Below are positions 1 to 8,117 of a stretch of DNA of 38,340 nt, piece by piece. The stretch is taken from the NCBI GenBank assembly GCA_047623555.1, contig JBLHMP010000034.1, forward strand, positions 1 through 38,340, in the 5' to 3' direction. A model generated the notes under the pieces. That model had not been told where the DNA came from and searched no databases. It was given only the letters and a program-made list of their open reading frames with translations. The position numbers were made by a program, and so were the translations under genes. Source of the DNA: NORP181 sp047623555 (GTDB lineage: Bacteria > Pseudomonadota > Alphaproteobacteria > Rhodobacterales > Rhodobacteraceae). Each line of letters starts with the position of its first letter. Positions within the stretch are counted from its first letter, which is position 1.

Positions 1-108
1 GGCATTAACAATCCATTTGTCTTTAACGTTGCCGATGTTTTCATTTTCGTCGGGGCTATGGGTCTGATAGTGTTCGACAAGAAACCGAGCGGCCAAAAGG
101 GCTCGTGA
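1..108 (+). CDS. lspA: Lipoprotein signal peptidase LspA, 3' end only
   Basis: The window opens inside a reading frame that ends with TGA at 106-108. Its 35 visible residues include FNVADVFIFVGA, the conserved C-terminal stretch of signal peptidase II. The second catalytic aspartate (the D of NVAD) lies in it, just before the last membrane helix. LspA is an inner-membrane aspartic protease that removes the signal peptide of prolipoproteins after diacylglyceryl transfer. The upstream part is outside the window. The next gene encodes a predicted lipoprotein, so this enzyme would process its neighbour. The tail after the last helix is short, basic and polar (KKPSGQKGS), as expected for a cytoplasmic end. 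Confidence 0.85.
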   Translation, partial: GINNPFVFNVADVFIFVGAMGLIVFDKKPSGQKGS

Positions 109-159
109 CGTTAACATAAGAATGCGTTAAAAGCGCAAGAAACAGGCAGGAGAGTGGCC

Positions 160-678
160 ATGCGGATGCCGCTGGGTGCGATCATTTTAGGGTCGATAGT
201 TATTGTTGCCGGGTGCTCTGACAGAGGCCTCAGGCAGCTTCGGAGTGCCGGTAAGGGACCCGAAGAGTTTTCGGTCATGCCGGTTAAGCCGCTGACTAAA
301 CCAGAGAATTATACGGTATTGCCGACCCCGACGCCGGGCGGCATCAACCTTGTTGATATCGACCCCCGTGCCGAAGCGATTGTTGCTTTGGGTGGACGTG
401 CACCGGCCCAAAGTCCGGGAGCGGCTGCCGCAGACGCGGCGCTGGTCAATCAGGCTAGCCGTTATGGCGTGCCTTCAAACACACGCGTTGAATTGGCTGA
501 AACTGATGCTGCCTTTCGCAAACGCAAATCAAAATCCATTTTCTCGCGGCTTAAGCTGGGCCGCGTAGACCACTATGGCGATGCCTATAGCGACCAGGCG
601 TTGGATCCTTTTGTCGAGACACAACGATTTCGAGGTGGTGGCGCACTTACGCCATCCTCGCCGCCTGCTAGCAAGTAA
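160..678 (+). CDS. DUF3035 family lipoprotein
   Basis: A protein of about 172 residues with a short hydrophobic N-terminus ending in a lipobox-like VAGC, so a type II signal peptide and lipid anchor are likely. The rest is proline- and alanine-rich and low in predicted structure. It resembles the DUF3035 family, which in Rhodobacteraceae sits between lspA and the M16 peptidase pair. The function is unknown. I chose ATG at 160: an AGGAG at 148-152 gives good spacing, whereas the in-frame GTG at 154 is almost on top of it. The conserved order suggests a role in the cell envelope, but that is inference. Confidence 0.75.
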   Translation: MRMPLGAIILGSIVIVAGCSDRGLRQLRSAGKGPEEFSVMPVKPLTKPENYTVLPTPTPGGINLVDIDPRAEAIVALGGRAPAQSPGAAAADAALVNQASRYGVPSNTRVELAETDAAFRKRKSKSIFSRLKLGRVDHYGDAYSDQALDPFVETQRFRGGGALTPSSPPASK

Positions 679-683
679 ATCAG

Positions 684-702
684 CGGGCCGATTGTCGGCC
701 TG
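684..702 (+). terminator. Hairpin after DUF3035 gene, terminator-like
   Basis: An 8-bp stem (684-691 with 695-702, one G-T pair) closes on a 3-base loop TTG, 6 bases after the DUF3035 stop. There is no T run behind it, so it may be a weak or Rho-assisted stop, or an mRNA-stabilising hairpin between DUF3035 and the peptidase genes. Confidence 0.35.
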
Positions 703-785
703 ACTGCTCACATTTACGCTATCTGTACTTGATCCCTGCTGTCCGCAACACAGATTGAGTGGGATTTTATCAGAGAGGAAACCGG

Positions 786-2144
786 ATGTTTCAAAGACTT
801 GCCCGAAGACTTGGATTGGTCGGCGCGATGGTTGCCACAGCCTGGCCAGTATATGCAAAGGGCATCGACGAGGCCGTTACGACATTCCAGTTGGACAATG
901 GCATGCAGGTGGTCGTGGTCGAAGATCACCGTGCCCCGGTGTTGCAACATATGGTCTGGTACAAGGCCGGGTCGGCTGATGAACCTTTGGGTGAATCCGG
1001 TGTGGCGCATTTTCTTGAACATCTGTTGTTCAAAGCCACCGATAATCTGGAATCCGGCGAACTCTCGGCGACGGTTGCCGCCAATGGCGGGCGCGACAAC
1101 GCCTTTACCAGCTATGATTACACCGGCTATTTTCAGCGCGTCGCCGCAGACCGGCTCGAGTTGATGATGCGGATGGAGTCTGATCGGATGGTCAACATCC
1201 GCCTGACCGAACGCGACATCGAAACCGAACGCGATGTTATTTTGGAAGAGCGCAACCAGCGGGTTGAAAACAGTCCACGCGCTTTGTTCAGCGAACAAAA
1301 AAACGCCGCGCAATATCTGAACCACCGGTACGGCTCGCCTGTTATTGGCTGGCGTCACGAGATGGAGGCCTTGGATATGGCGGACGCTTTGTCGTTCTAC
1401 GGCACCTATTACGCGCCCAACAATGCCATCCTTGTGGTGTCCGGCGATGTCGACCCGGAAGAGGTCCGCGAGTTGGCGGAAAAATATTACGGGGCGATCC
1501 CGGCCAATCCTGACCTGCCCGAACGTGTTCGCACCCAAGAACCACCACAAACCGCAGCGCGACGCCTGACATTCAAAGATGCGCGTGTGGCGCAACCCTT
1601 TGTCAGCCGGTCCTACCTTGCGCCCGAACGCGACAGTGGTGCGCAGAAAAGGGCCGCAGCATTGACGGTTCTGGCCGAAATTCTGGGTGGCGGCACCACG
1701 TCATTCATGGCGGAACGGATGCAATTTGATAACCCGGTGGCGGTCTATACCGGCGCCTTTTACAGCGGCGTATCGCTGGACGACACAACGTTCAGCGTCA
1801 TCGTTGTACCCAGCGAAGGCGTGTCCCTGACCGAAGCTGAGGCGGCAATGGACGAAACATTGGCGGCGTTTATTGAGGCCGGGGTGGACGAAGAACAGCT
1901 GGATCGGATCAAGATGCAGCTGCGCGCGTCACAAATTTATGCGCGCGACAATGTGGATGGCATCGCCAACCGCTATGGCCGGGCGCTGACGTCCGGGTTG
2001 ACGATTGAGGATGTGCAGGCATGGCCGGATGTTTTGCAGGCGGTGACAGGCGAAGATATTATCGCCGCTGCGCGCGAGGTACTGCGCCCTGAGACATCGG
2101 TGACGGGCTGGTTGATGCGTGATGATGATAAGGTGACACAATGA
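786..2144 (+). CDS. M16 family zinc metallopeptidase, catalytic subunit
   Basis: A 452-residue M16 (pitrilysin/insulinase) peptidase. It carries the inverted zinc motif HFLEH (His75, Glu78, His79) and the downstream acidic stretch ETERDVILEE that supplies the third zinc ligand. A cleavable signal peptide (roughly residues 1-24, ending PVYA) sends it to the periplasm. I chose ATG 786, preceded by AGAGGA at about 773, because the upstream GTG at 759 would put nine polar residues before the signal peptide. The gene overlaps the next M16 gene by four bases (ATGA), so the two are co-translated. Paired M16 proteins of this size in alphaproteobacteria act as active plus inactive partners, like the two subunits of mitochondrial processing peptidase. 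The peptide substrate is unknown. Confidence 0.9.
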   Translation: MFQRLARRLGLVGAMVATAWPVYAKGIDEAVTTFQLDNGMQVVVVEDHRAPVLQHMVWYKAGSADEPLGESGVAHFLEHLLFKATDNLESGELSATVAANGGRDNAFTSYDYTGYFQRVAADRLELMMRMESDRMVNIRLTERDIETERDVILEERNQRVENSPRALFSEQKNAAQYLNHRYGSPVIGWRHEMEALDMADALSFYGTYYAPNNAILVVSGDVDPEEVRELAEKYYGAIPANPDLPERVRTQEPPQTAARRLTFKDARVAQPFVSRSYLAPERDSGAQKRAAALTVLAEILGGGTTSFMAERMQFDNPVAVYTGAFYSGVSLDDTTFSVIVVPSEGVSLTEAEAAMDETLAAFIEAGVDEEQLDRIKMQLRASQIYARDNVDGIANRYGRALTSGLTIEDVQAWPDVLQAVTGEDIIAAAREVLRPETSVTGWLMRDDDKVTQ

Positions 2145-3451
2145 AATTTGTTGCAAGTGTTTTGACGTTTTTGGTGCTGGCATTCCCGGCATCGGCCGAA
2201 GTGGACATCAAAGAGGTCATCACCCCGTCGGGTATCACCGTCTGGCTGGTCGAGGATCATTCGATCCCTTTCACCGCCCTTGAGATGAGCTTTCGGGGCG
2301 GAACGTCGCTGGACGCACCGGGTAAACGCGGCGCGATCTATTTGATGTCAGGGCTGCTTGAGGAGGGCGCGGCCGATCTGGATGCGCGCGCCTATGCCCG
2401 CGAACTTGAGGCGCTTGCGGCGTCATTCAGCTATAATGTCGGCGATGACGCGATGTCGATCTCGGCCCGGTTCCTAAGCGAAAACCGCGATGAGGCGATG
2501 GCGATGTTGTATGACACATTGCACAAACCACGGTTTGACCAAGAGGCAATTGACCGGGTGCGCGCGCAAATTGTGTCGGGTCTGAATTCAGATACCAAAG
2601 ATCCAAATTCGATCGCTAGTGCTGCGTTTTTGGACATGGCGTTTGACGATCATCCTTATGCCACCGAGGGCGAAGGTACGATTGAATCGGTTAATGCCCT
2701 GAGCCGCGACGACATTCTGGATGCCTATCATGCGGTGTTTGCTCGCGACCGGCTGTTTGTTGGTGCGGTGGGTGATATCACGCCTGACCAAGTGTCAGCG
2801 TTGGTCGAAACCTTGTTGGCGGATCTTCCCGAAACTGGCGCTTTGATGCCAGAGGCAACAGAGGTGTTGTTGCAGGGTGGCGTGCGGATCATTGACTTTG
2901 ATACGCCACAATCGGTGGCCCTATTTGGGCACAACGGCATTGATCAGGATGACGATGATTTCTTTGCTGCCTATATCCTCAATCAGATTTTGGGTGGTGG
3001 ATCGTTTGAAAGCCGCCTGATGACTGAAGTACGCGAAAAGCGCGGGCTGACCTATGGGGTATATTCCTATCTGGCCTCTAAGGACTTTGCATCGCTGTAT
3101 ATGGGCAGCGTCGCATCGGCCAATGATCGCATCGCCGAGGCGGTGTCGGTTATTCAGGACGAATGGGCGAAAATTCAGTCCCAAGGCGTAACACAGGAAG
3201 ATCTGGACAATGCCAAGACCTATCTGACCGGGGCCTATCCGCTGCGTTTTGACGGCAATTCACGGATTGCCGGGATTTTGGTGGGGATGCAGATGATGGG
3301 ATTACCCATCGACTATATCGCCACCCGCAACGACAAGGTGAACGCAGTGACATTGGCCGACGCCAACCGGGTTGCTGCGGAATTGTACGATCCGGAAGGG
3401 TTGCAATTTGTTGTTGTTGGTAGGCCTGAGGGGCTTGAAGCGACGAACTGA
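2141..3451 (+). CDS. M16 family peptidase, non-catalytic partner
   Basis: A 436-residue M16 protein with a clear signal peptide (residues 1-19, cleavage after PASA). At the position of the zinc motif it reads YLMSG (residues 67-71) instead of HxxEH, so it cannot bind the catalytic zinc. The C-terminal arm keeps the conserved SRLMTEVREKRGLTYG segment, the Arg/Tyr region that contacts substrate across the dimer. With the active subunit directly upstream and overlapping by four bases, the likely form is a periplasmic heterodimer in which this chain helps to bind peptide. It is the last gene of the lspA/DUF3035/M16/M16 series; 137 bases without a gene follow. Confidence 0.88.
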   Translation: MKFVASVLTFLVLAFPASAEVDIKEVITPSGITVWLVEDHSIPFTALEMSFRGGTSLDAPGKRGAIYLMSGLLEEGAADLDARAYARELEALAASFSYNVGDDAMSISARFLSENRDEAMAMLYDTLHKPRFDQEAIDRVRAQIVSGLNSDTKDPNSIASAAFLDMAFDDHPYATEGEGTIESVNALSRDDILDAYHAVFARDRLFVGAVGDITPDQVSALVETLLADLPETGALMPEATEVLLQGGVRIIDFDTPQSVALFGHNGIDQDDDDFFAAYILNQILGGGSFESRLMTEVREKRGLTYGVYSYLASKDFASLYMGSVASANDRIAEAVSVIQDEWAKIQSQGVTQEDLDNAKTYLTGAYPLRFDGNSRIAGILVGMQMMGLPIDYIATRNDKVNAVTLADANRVAAELYDPEGLQFVVVGRPEGLEATN

Positions 3452-3588
3452 CAGGGCGTGGGTAGCCCCACGTCCCCAACCGTCCAGTGTTAGCAATGTC
3501 CGGTCTGAGCCCAATTCGACCGCGCTGACAGTTGCCGTTGTTTAGCAACCCTGTAATCCTGTGGAAAAGTATTTGATGGAGCGCCCAA

Positions 3589-4005
3589 ATGCCAAAAGTA
3601 GCTATTACTGCGTACGATATGATCTCTGGGATGACACCAGTAGTGCAGCCCGGCAGTTATGTCTTTATTTCGACTGAGGACCCCACTCTTGTTGCTTCGC
3701 TTTCTTCTCAGGCTATTTCAACTTTTAAAGAGGAAGAGGGGATGTCGATGCTCATTCCTGTCGAATTGGCTAAGAAATCAGAGCTTAGTGTGGATCAGCC
3801 AATGAGTTGCATAACTCTCAACGTCTATTCCTCTTTGGAGGGTGTCGGGCTTACGGCGGCTGTTTCAACCGCACTTGGGGACAATTCAATTCCCTGCAAC
3901 ATGGTCGCCGCTTTCCACCACGACCATGTGTTTGTCCCATCTGAAATGTGTGATCGGGCGATTGAAGTTTTGACGTCCTTGCAGAAAAATGTCGCCAAAT
4001 ACTGA
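3589..4005 (+). CDS. ACT domain protein (DUF2241 type)
   Basis: A 138-residue cytoplasmic protein of the small ACT-domain family formerly called DUF2241. Visible signatures are the N-terminal PGSYVFIS strand, the middle SCITLNVYSSLEGVGLTAAVSTAL segment, read here as two adjacent blocks, and the C-terminal HHDHVFVP motif typical of the family. ACT domains usually bind amino acids or other small ligands, but members standing alone like this one have no assigned role. The gene is monocistronic, with clear gaps on both sides, and is convergent with the aldehyde dehydrogenase gene. Its codons look a little more A/T-rich than those of its neighbours. Confidence 0.75.
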   Translation: MPKVAITAYDMISGMTPVVQPGSYVFISTEDPTLVASLSSQAISTFKEEEGMSMLIPVELAKKSELSVDQPMSCITLNVYSSLEGVGLTAAVSTALGDNSIPCNMVAAFHHDHVFVPSEMCDRAIEVLTSLQKNVAKY

Positions 4006-4031
4006 TAGCAGGACCACGAAATATCCGCAGG

Positions 4032-6368
4032 TTATTCGCCGTAAGGTATCCAGATATTCTTGACCTCAGTTGCGGCTGTGAGAAAGGTTTTGCTGTCCGC
4101 AGCGTACCAGTCCCGGGTTTGGCCATTGTTCACCCAAGTGCGTTTCAGGTTGCCAGCCGAGGCCGTCTCGATTGACGCAGAAAGATCGATGGACGAAAAG
4201 CTCCAGACCGCATCGACGTTCAGATGTTTGGCCAAAGTCGGGGCCAGATCGCCGTGCGCCCCGGTCAGGATGTTGACCACACCGCCCGGTACATCAGAGG
4301 TATCCAGCACCTGATAGAAATCTGTTGCCGCCAGCGGATAGGGCTCTGACGCCACCAACACCACCCGGTTGCCCATCGCAATCGTCGGGGCCATGACCGA
4401 GATCAGGCCCAGCAATGGTGCCTCATCCGCACAAAGTGCTCCGATGATGCCGGTTGGTTCTTTCATTGCCAGCGCCACGCCCCGGATCGGCACGCCATGC
4501 GCCTGGCCGTCGAACTTGTCGGCCCAAGCGGCGTAGGTGAATAGGCGCTGAATTGAGGTTTCGACCTCTTTGGCGCCGTGTCGCCCGCCCATCATTGTAT
4601 CAATGCGGTGGGCAAATTCATCAGCCCGCGCCGACAGGTTTTCAGCGATGTAATATAGAATTTGTGCCCGCAAATGCCCGGTGGTCTTGGCCCACCCAGC
4701 CGCACCTTGCGCCGCCTCAACCGCATTGCGCACGTCTTTGCGGCTGCCCATTCCGACATGACCCAGCAACGCGCCAGATTTGCCCCAGATCGGTTGCGAA
4801 TACCCGCTGTCAGGCCGTGCCTGTTTGTCGCCCACATACATTTTCGCGGTGCGGTCGATGGTGTCCGCCGGACCGGCAGTGCCTCTGAACGGCTCAATCC
4901 GGGTCAGCTTTTTGGTTTTATCATTGGTTCGGGTATAGGCGGCGAGGCCCTCCCAACCACCTTCGCGACCAAAGCCGCTCTCGCGCACACCACCAAAGCC
5001 GGCGGCGGCGTCAAACAGGTTGGTGGCGTTGATCCAGACCACGCCTGCGACCAGTTTTGGAGCGATCTCAAGCGCCAGATTGACGTTCTCGGTCCAGACG
5101 GTCGCGGCCAGCCCATAACGGGTGTTGTTGGCCAAAGCGACCGCTTCGGACGGGGTGCGAAAGGTCATGGATACCAGCACCGGGCCAAATATTTCCTCTT
5201 GCATCAATGTGTCCGCGGTGGACAGGCCAGTGATCAGCGTCGGCGGATAGAAACTACCCACGGATGGCATGGTAACAGGGGCCTGATAGGTTTCGCCCGC
5301 GTCATTTGCCGCAACCAAATCGGTGATTGTCTGCAACTGGATCGGGTCAACAATGGCCCCCATGTCGATGCATTTGTCCAGCGGATCGCCAAGGCGCAGC
5401 TTGTCCATCCGGGCGCGCAGGCGTTTATAGAAATCATCGGCAATGGTTTCCTGCACCAACAGGCGTGACCCGGCACAGCAGACCTGACCCTGATTGAACC
5501 AGATGGCATCAACCAAACCTTCGATGGCGGAATCGATATCCGCATCGTCAAACACGATATAGGGCGACTTGCCGCCAAGTTCTAATGTCAGCGATTTGCC
5601 ACTGCCCGCCGTGGCCTCGCGGATACGGCGGCCAACCCCGGTTGAGCCGGTAAATGCGATTTTATCAACGTCGGAATTAACGATCATTTCACCAACCGCG
5701 CCATCACCGGTGACGATGTTAACGACGCCTTTGGGCAGACCGGCCTGCTGGCAAATATCCGCAAACAATAGCGCCGTCAGCGAGGTGTATTCGGCGGGTT
5801 TCAACACCACGGTGTTGCCCATCGCCAGTGCAGGCGCGATTTTCCACGACAGCATCAGCAGTGGGAAATTCCACGGTACGATCTGGCCGCAGACGCCCAG
5901 CGCCTGACGATCTGGCAGTGCCTCGTCCATCAGTTGCGCCATGCCGGCGTGGTAATAAAAATGCCGTTGCGCCAGAGAGATGTCGATGTCGCGGGTTTCG
6001 CGGATCGGTTTGCCGTTGTCCAGCGTTTCAAGAACGGCAAACAGGCGGCTGTGTTTCTGCAACAGGCGCGCCAAGGCATAAAGGTACCGGGCACGACCGG
6101 CCCCTCCGAGATTCTGCCACTTGCCTTGGGCGCGACGGGCGGCGGCAACGGCGGCATCAACATCTGATTGCGTCGCTTGGGTCAGGGTTGCCAGCACCTC
6201 GCCGGTGGCCGGGTTGCGGCTCACGAAGCCATCGCCGGGGGCGGTGAATTCACCGTCGATGAAATGGCCAAACCGGTCGCCTTGGTCTACCAACCAGGCG
6301 AGCGCCTCGGCAGCGTTTTCGGGGGCGGGGCCGTATTCCATCGTCTCAAAAATCTCGCTTACAGTCAT
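4032..6368 (-). CDS. Two-domain aldehyde dehydrogenase, ALDH16 family
   Basis: A 778-residue protein made of a complete ALDH module (about 1-500) followed by a second ALDH-like half. The first module has the motifs PWNFPLL, KPAE, FTGSTGVG, the general base Glu263 in LELGGKS and catalytic Cys297 in GQVCCAG; the 34-residue spacing equals that of human ALDH2. The second half (about 530-778) keeps the fold signatures (GIIGALC, APTIAMGNRVVL) but shows no catalytic Glu/Cys pair, as in the ALDH16 family. It should oxidise an aldehyde to an acid with NAD(P)+. It lies 4 bases downstream of deoC, so acetaldehyde released by DeoC is the obvious candidate substrate (inference). ATG 6368 was chosen because the upstream extension runs back into deoC. 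Confidence 0.88.
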   Translation of the reverse strand: MTVSEIFETMEYGPAPENAAEALAWLVDQGDRFGHFIDGEFTAPGDGFVSRNPATGEVLATLTQATQSDVDAAVAAARRAQGKWQNLGGAGRARYLYALARLLQKHSRLFAVLETLDNGKPIRETRDIDISLAQRHFYYHAGMAQLMDEALPDRQALGVCGQIVPWNFPLLMLSWKIAPALAMGNTVVLKPAEYTSLTALLFADICQQAGLPKGVVNIVTGDGAVGEMIVNSDVDKIAFTGSTGVGRRIREATAGSGKSLTLELGGKSPYIVFDDADIDSAIEGLVDAIWFNQGQVCCAGSRLLVQETIADDFYKRLRARMDKLRLGDPLDKCIDMGAIVDPIQLQTITDLVAANDAGETYQAPVTMPSVGSFYPPTLITGLSTADTLMQEEIFGPVLVSMTFRTPSEAVALANNTRYGLAATVWTENVNLALEIAPKLVAGVVWINATNLFDAAAGFGGVRESGFGREGGWEGLAAYTRTNDKTKKLTRIEPFRGTAGPADTIDRTAKMYVGDKQARPDSGYSQPIWGKSGALLGHVGMGSRKDVRNAVEAAQGAAGWAKTTGHLRAQILYYIAENLSARADEFAHRIDTMMGGRHGAKEVETSIQRLFTYAAWADKFDGQAHGVPIRGVALAMKEPTGIIGALCADEAPLLGLISVMAPTIAMGNRVVLVASEPYPLAATDFYQVLDTSDVPGGVVNILTGAHGDLAPTLAKHLNVDAVWSFSSIDLSASIETASAGNLKRTWVNNGQTRDWYAADSKTFLTAATEVKNIWIPYGE

Positions 6369-6372
6369 AGTC

Positions 6373-7362
6373 TTATCCCATCGGATGGCGGTAACCGGCG
6401 GAATATGCGCCAGTGACATAGTGTTCAAGCTGCCGTTCGATATCGCCCAACAGCGACGATGCGCCAAAGCGGAACAGGTCGGGTTGCAGCCAGCGGTCGC
6501 CCAGTTCGTCCTTGATCAACGCCAGATAAACCAACGAATCCTTGGCCTTGGAAATGCCTCCCGCAGGTTTGTAACCGATGCGGTATCCGGTGCGGTCGTA
6601 ATATTCGCGGATCGCCCGGATCATTACCAAGGACACCGGCAGGGTGGCATTAACGCTTTCCTTGCCAGTCGAGGTCTTGATGAAATCCGCACCTGCCATC
6701 ATGCAGACCAGCGACGCGCGGGCGACGTTGCGCAATGTGCCCAGTTCTCCGGTGGCAAGAATCGCCTTGACGTGCGCCTCACCACTTGCCGCGCGAAAGG
6801 CGCGCATTTCGTCATATAGCGCCTGCCAATTGCCGGTCAGAACGTGACGGCGGGAAATAACGATGTCGATTTCGGCGGCGCCTGCTTTGACGCTCTCGCC
6901 AATTTCGGCCAGGCGCAAATGGAATGGCGATAGACCCGCAGGAAAGCCGGTGCTGACGGCGGCAACGGGAATGCCGCTGCCTTGCAATGCATCCAGGGCG
7001 GGGGCGATCATGTCGTGGTAAACGCAGATCGCACCGGTGGTGATTGGCCCCATGCCTAGCGCGTCCAGAATTTCACGACGCACCGGTTGGCGGGCTTTGG
7101 CACAAAGACGCCGCACGCGATTGGCGGTGTCATCGCCGGCCAGTGTGGTCAGGTCAATGCAGGTAATCGCGCGCAGCAGCCACGCGGCCTGATATTCTTT
7201 TTTCACCGACCGACGACCGGGAATTGTGGCGGCACGACGTTCAATGGCCGAAGTGTTGGCCTGCACGGCCCGCACCCATTGCATGTCGAGGTCCATCCCC
7301 GGATTGCGCGGTTCTGTGACCTGAGGCAAATGCGTTGTGTGCTGAATTGTATTTGTATCCAT
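6373..7362 (-). CDS. deoC: Deoxyribose-phosphate aldolase
   Basis: A DeoC/LacD-family aldolase of about 329 residues that splits 2-deoxyribose-5-phosphate into acetaldehyde and glyceraldehyde-3-phosphate. The Schiff-base lysine lies in ADFIKTSTGKE and the second active-site lysine in GYKPAGGI. The chain is longer than the E. coli enzyme because of an N-terminal extension of about 60 residues, the form usual in alphaproteobacteria. Two ATGs (7368 and 7362) compete. An AGGA at 7375-7372 sits 3 bases from the first and 9 from the second, so 7362 is preferred. The aldehyde dehydrogenase gene follows 4 bases after the stop, forming a two-gene deoxynucleoside catabolic operon. Confidence 0.9.
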   Translation of the reverse strand: MDTNTIQHTTHLPQVTEPRNPGMDLDMQWVRAVQANTSAIERRAATIPGRRSVKKEYQAAWLLRAITCIDLTTLAGDDTANRVRRLCAKARQPVRREILDALGMGPITTGAICVYHDMIAPALDALQGSGIPVAAVSTGFPAGLSPFHLRLAEIGESVKAGAAEIDIVISRRHVLTGNWQALYDEMRAFRAASGEAHVKAILATGELGTLRNVARASLVCMMAGADFIKTSTGKESVNATLPVSLVMIRAIREYYDRTGYRIGYKPAGGISKAKDSLVYLALIKDELGDRWLQPDLFRFGASSLLGDIERQLEHYVTGAYSAGYRHPMG

Positions 7363-7451
7363 CGGCATTTTCCTAGGGCTTTGGTCCAGTGCTATCGCCT
7401 GTTAAAATCGCACGCGCGCGTCGGCTTGGCAAGCAAACCTGTGCTACATTT

Positions 7452-7670
7452 TTAGCTGCCGCACGAATCTCCGGCCTGAATGGGCGGACAGGGCACGGTT
7501 CCATAGGAGCAGTAGACACAGCAATCGCCGGATTTGGGTTTCAGGACCATGTTGCAAGATGTGCATTCATAGAACCACTGGCAGCTGTCTGTTGGCATCG
7601 TTTCTTGGCGTGTATGATCACAATTCGGACAGGTGATTACGCTGACAAATGTTGGTGTTTTTTTGGTCAT
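7452..7670 (-). CDS. GDCCVxC-domain small cysteine-rich protein
   Basis: A 72-residue protein with ten cysteines: CPNC near residue 14, a central C...C..C (DSC, ECTSC), the signature GDCCVYCSYGTVPCPPIQ, and a final Cys near the end. It matches the small GDCCVxC family, often found near mercury-resistance genes; some members carry selenocysteine. Here every such position is a normal TGC or TGT codon. It most likely binds a soft metal such as Hg(II) or zinc in the cytoplasm. It starts only 2 bases after the MerT-like gene and must share its transcript. The exact role is unknown. Confidence 0.75.
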   Translation of the reverse strand: MTKKTPTFVSVITCPNCDHTRQETMPTDSCQWFYECTSCNMVLKPKSGDCCVYCSYGTVPCPPIQAGDSCGS

Positions 7671-7672
7671 AT

Positions 7673-7996
7673 TTACATGATTTCAATGAGTTGCATGTTA
7701 ATTTTGGTCTCGTTCAAATATACTAACCAGGCCAATCCCGTGAGGGCGGTCGCACTACCCAACAGCCATTTTTGCCGCCATGCTGTGCCCCGCAATAGTG
7801 CCATGACCCAACCGAGGCCGATCAGAATGGCCGATACGGTCAAAACCGCAACACTTGCCCCAGCGATTTTTCCAAAGACTGCTAACCAAGCACCACCAAC
7901 ACCGAACAGCATAAATGTCATTGGCAAGATGCAACAAACGGCCACGCCGAGGGATAAAAACGATAGCGGTAGGCCGAGTCTGGTGATTTTATTCAT
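7673..7996 (-). CDS. MerT-like mercuric ion transport membrane protein
   Basis: A 107-residue inner-membrane protein with three hydrophobic segments (about 8-30, 40-65 and 80-95). The first contains AVCCILP followed by FGVGGAWLA, close to the Cys-Cys pair and GVGGAW stretch in helix 1 of MerT, which passes Hg(II) across the membrane. The second cysteine pair that MerT has in its cytoplasmic loop is absent, so this is a divergent or shorter relative. No MerP or mercuric reductase gene adjoins it. It heads the operon with the GDCCVxC gene and is transcribed away from the merR-type gene, with a MerR-like operator between them. Confidence 0.65.
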   Translation of the reverse strand: MNKITRLGLPLSFLSLGVAVCCILPMTFMLFGVGGAWLAVFGKIAGASVAVLTVSAILIGLGWVMALLRGTAWRQKWLLGSATALTGLAWLVYLNETKINMQLIEIM

Positions 7997-8072
7997 TGTT
8001 GGGAATCCTCGTATGGGGTTTGTTTTACGAATTGGCTACGACCTGTGTATTTGTGCGAACCTATAGGAGGTG

Positions 8073-8103
8073 TTATGCATCCTGTAGTCGCTACAGGTAC
8101 AAA
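8073..8103 (-). promoter_or_regulatory. MerR-type operator/promoter for the merT-like operon
   Basis: A perfect 7-bp dyad, CCTGTAG (8081-8087) and CTACAGG (8091-8097) around TCG, lies between the divergent genes. On the minus strand a possible -35 TTGTAC (8102-8097) and -10 CATAAC (8077-8072) flank it with a 19-base spacer. An overlong spacer with a dyad inside it is the hallmark of MerR-family promoters, which the regulator untwists when it binds metal. The promoter boxes match consensus poorly, so the exact boxes are inferred; the dyad is seen directly. On the plus strand TTATGC (8073-8078) and TACAAA (8098-8103) are also 19 bases apart and could serve the regulator gene. Confidence 0.6.
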
Positions 8104-8117
8104 GGGATTTTATTCAC

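Noticed and set aside
714..1595. A 293-codon minus-strand frame opposite the first M16 gene
   Set aside because: It has no recognisable domain and mirrors the zinc-motif coding region; the plus-strand gene has a signal peptide and catalytic residues.
3454..3475. GC-rich hairpin CGTGGG-TAGC-CCCACG after the second M16 gene
   Set aside because: The stem is only 6 bp with a bulge beyond and no T run, so it is too weak to call a terminator.
7500..7530. Selenocysteine in the GDCCVxC protein, known in some family members
   Set aside because: All the relevant codons are TGC or TGT, with no in-frame TGA.
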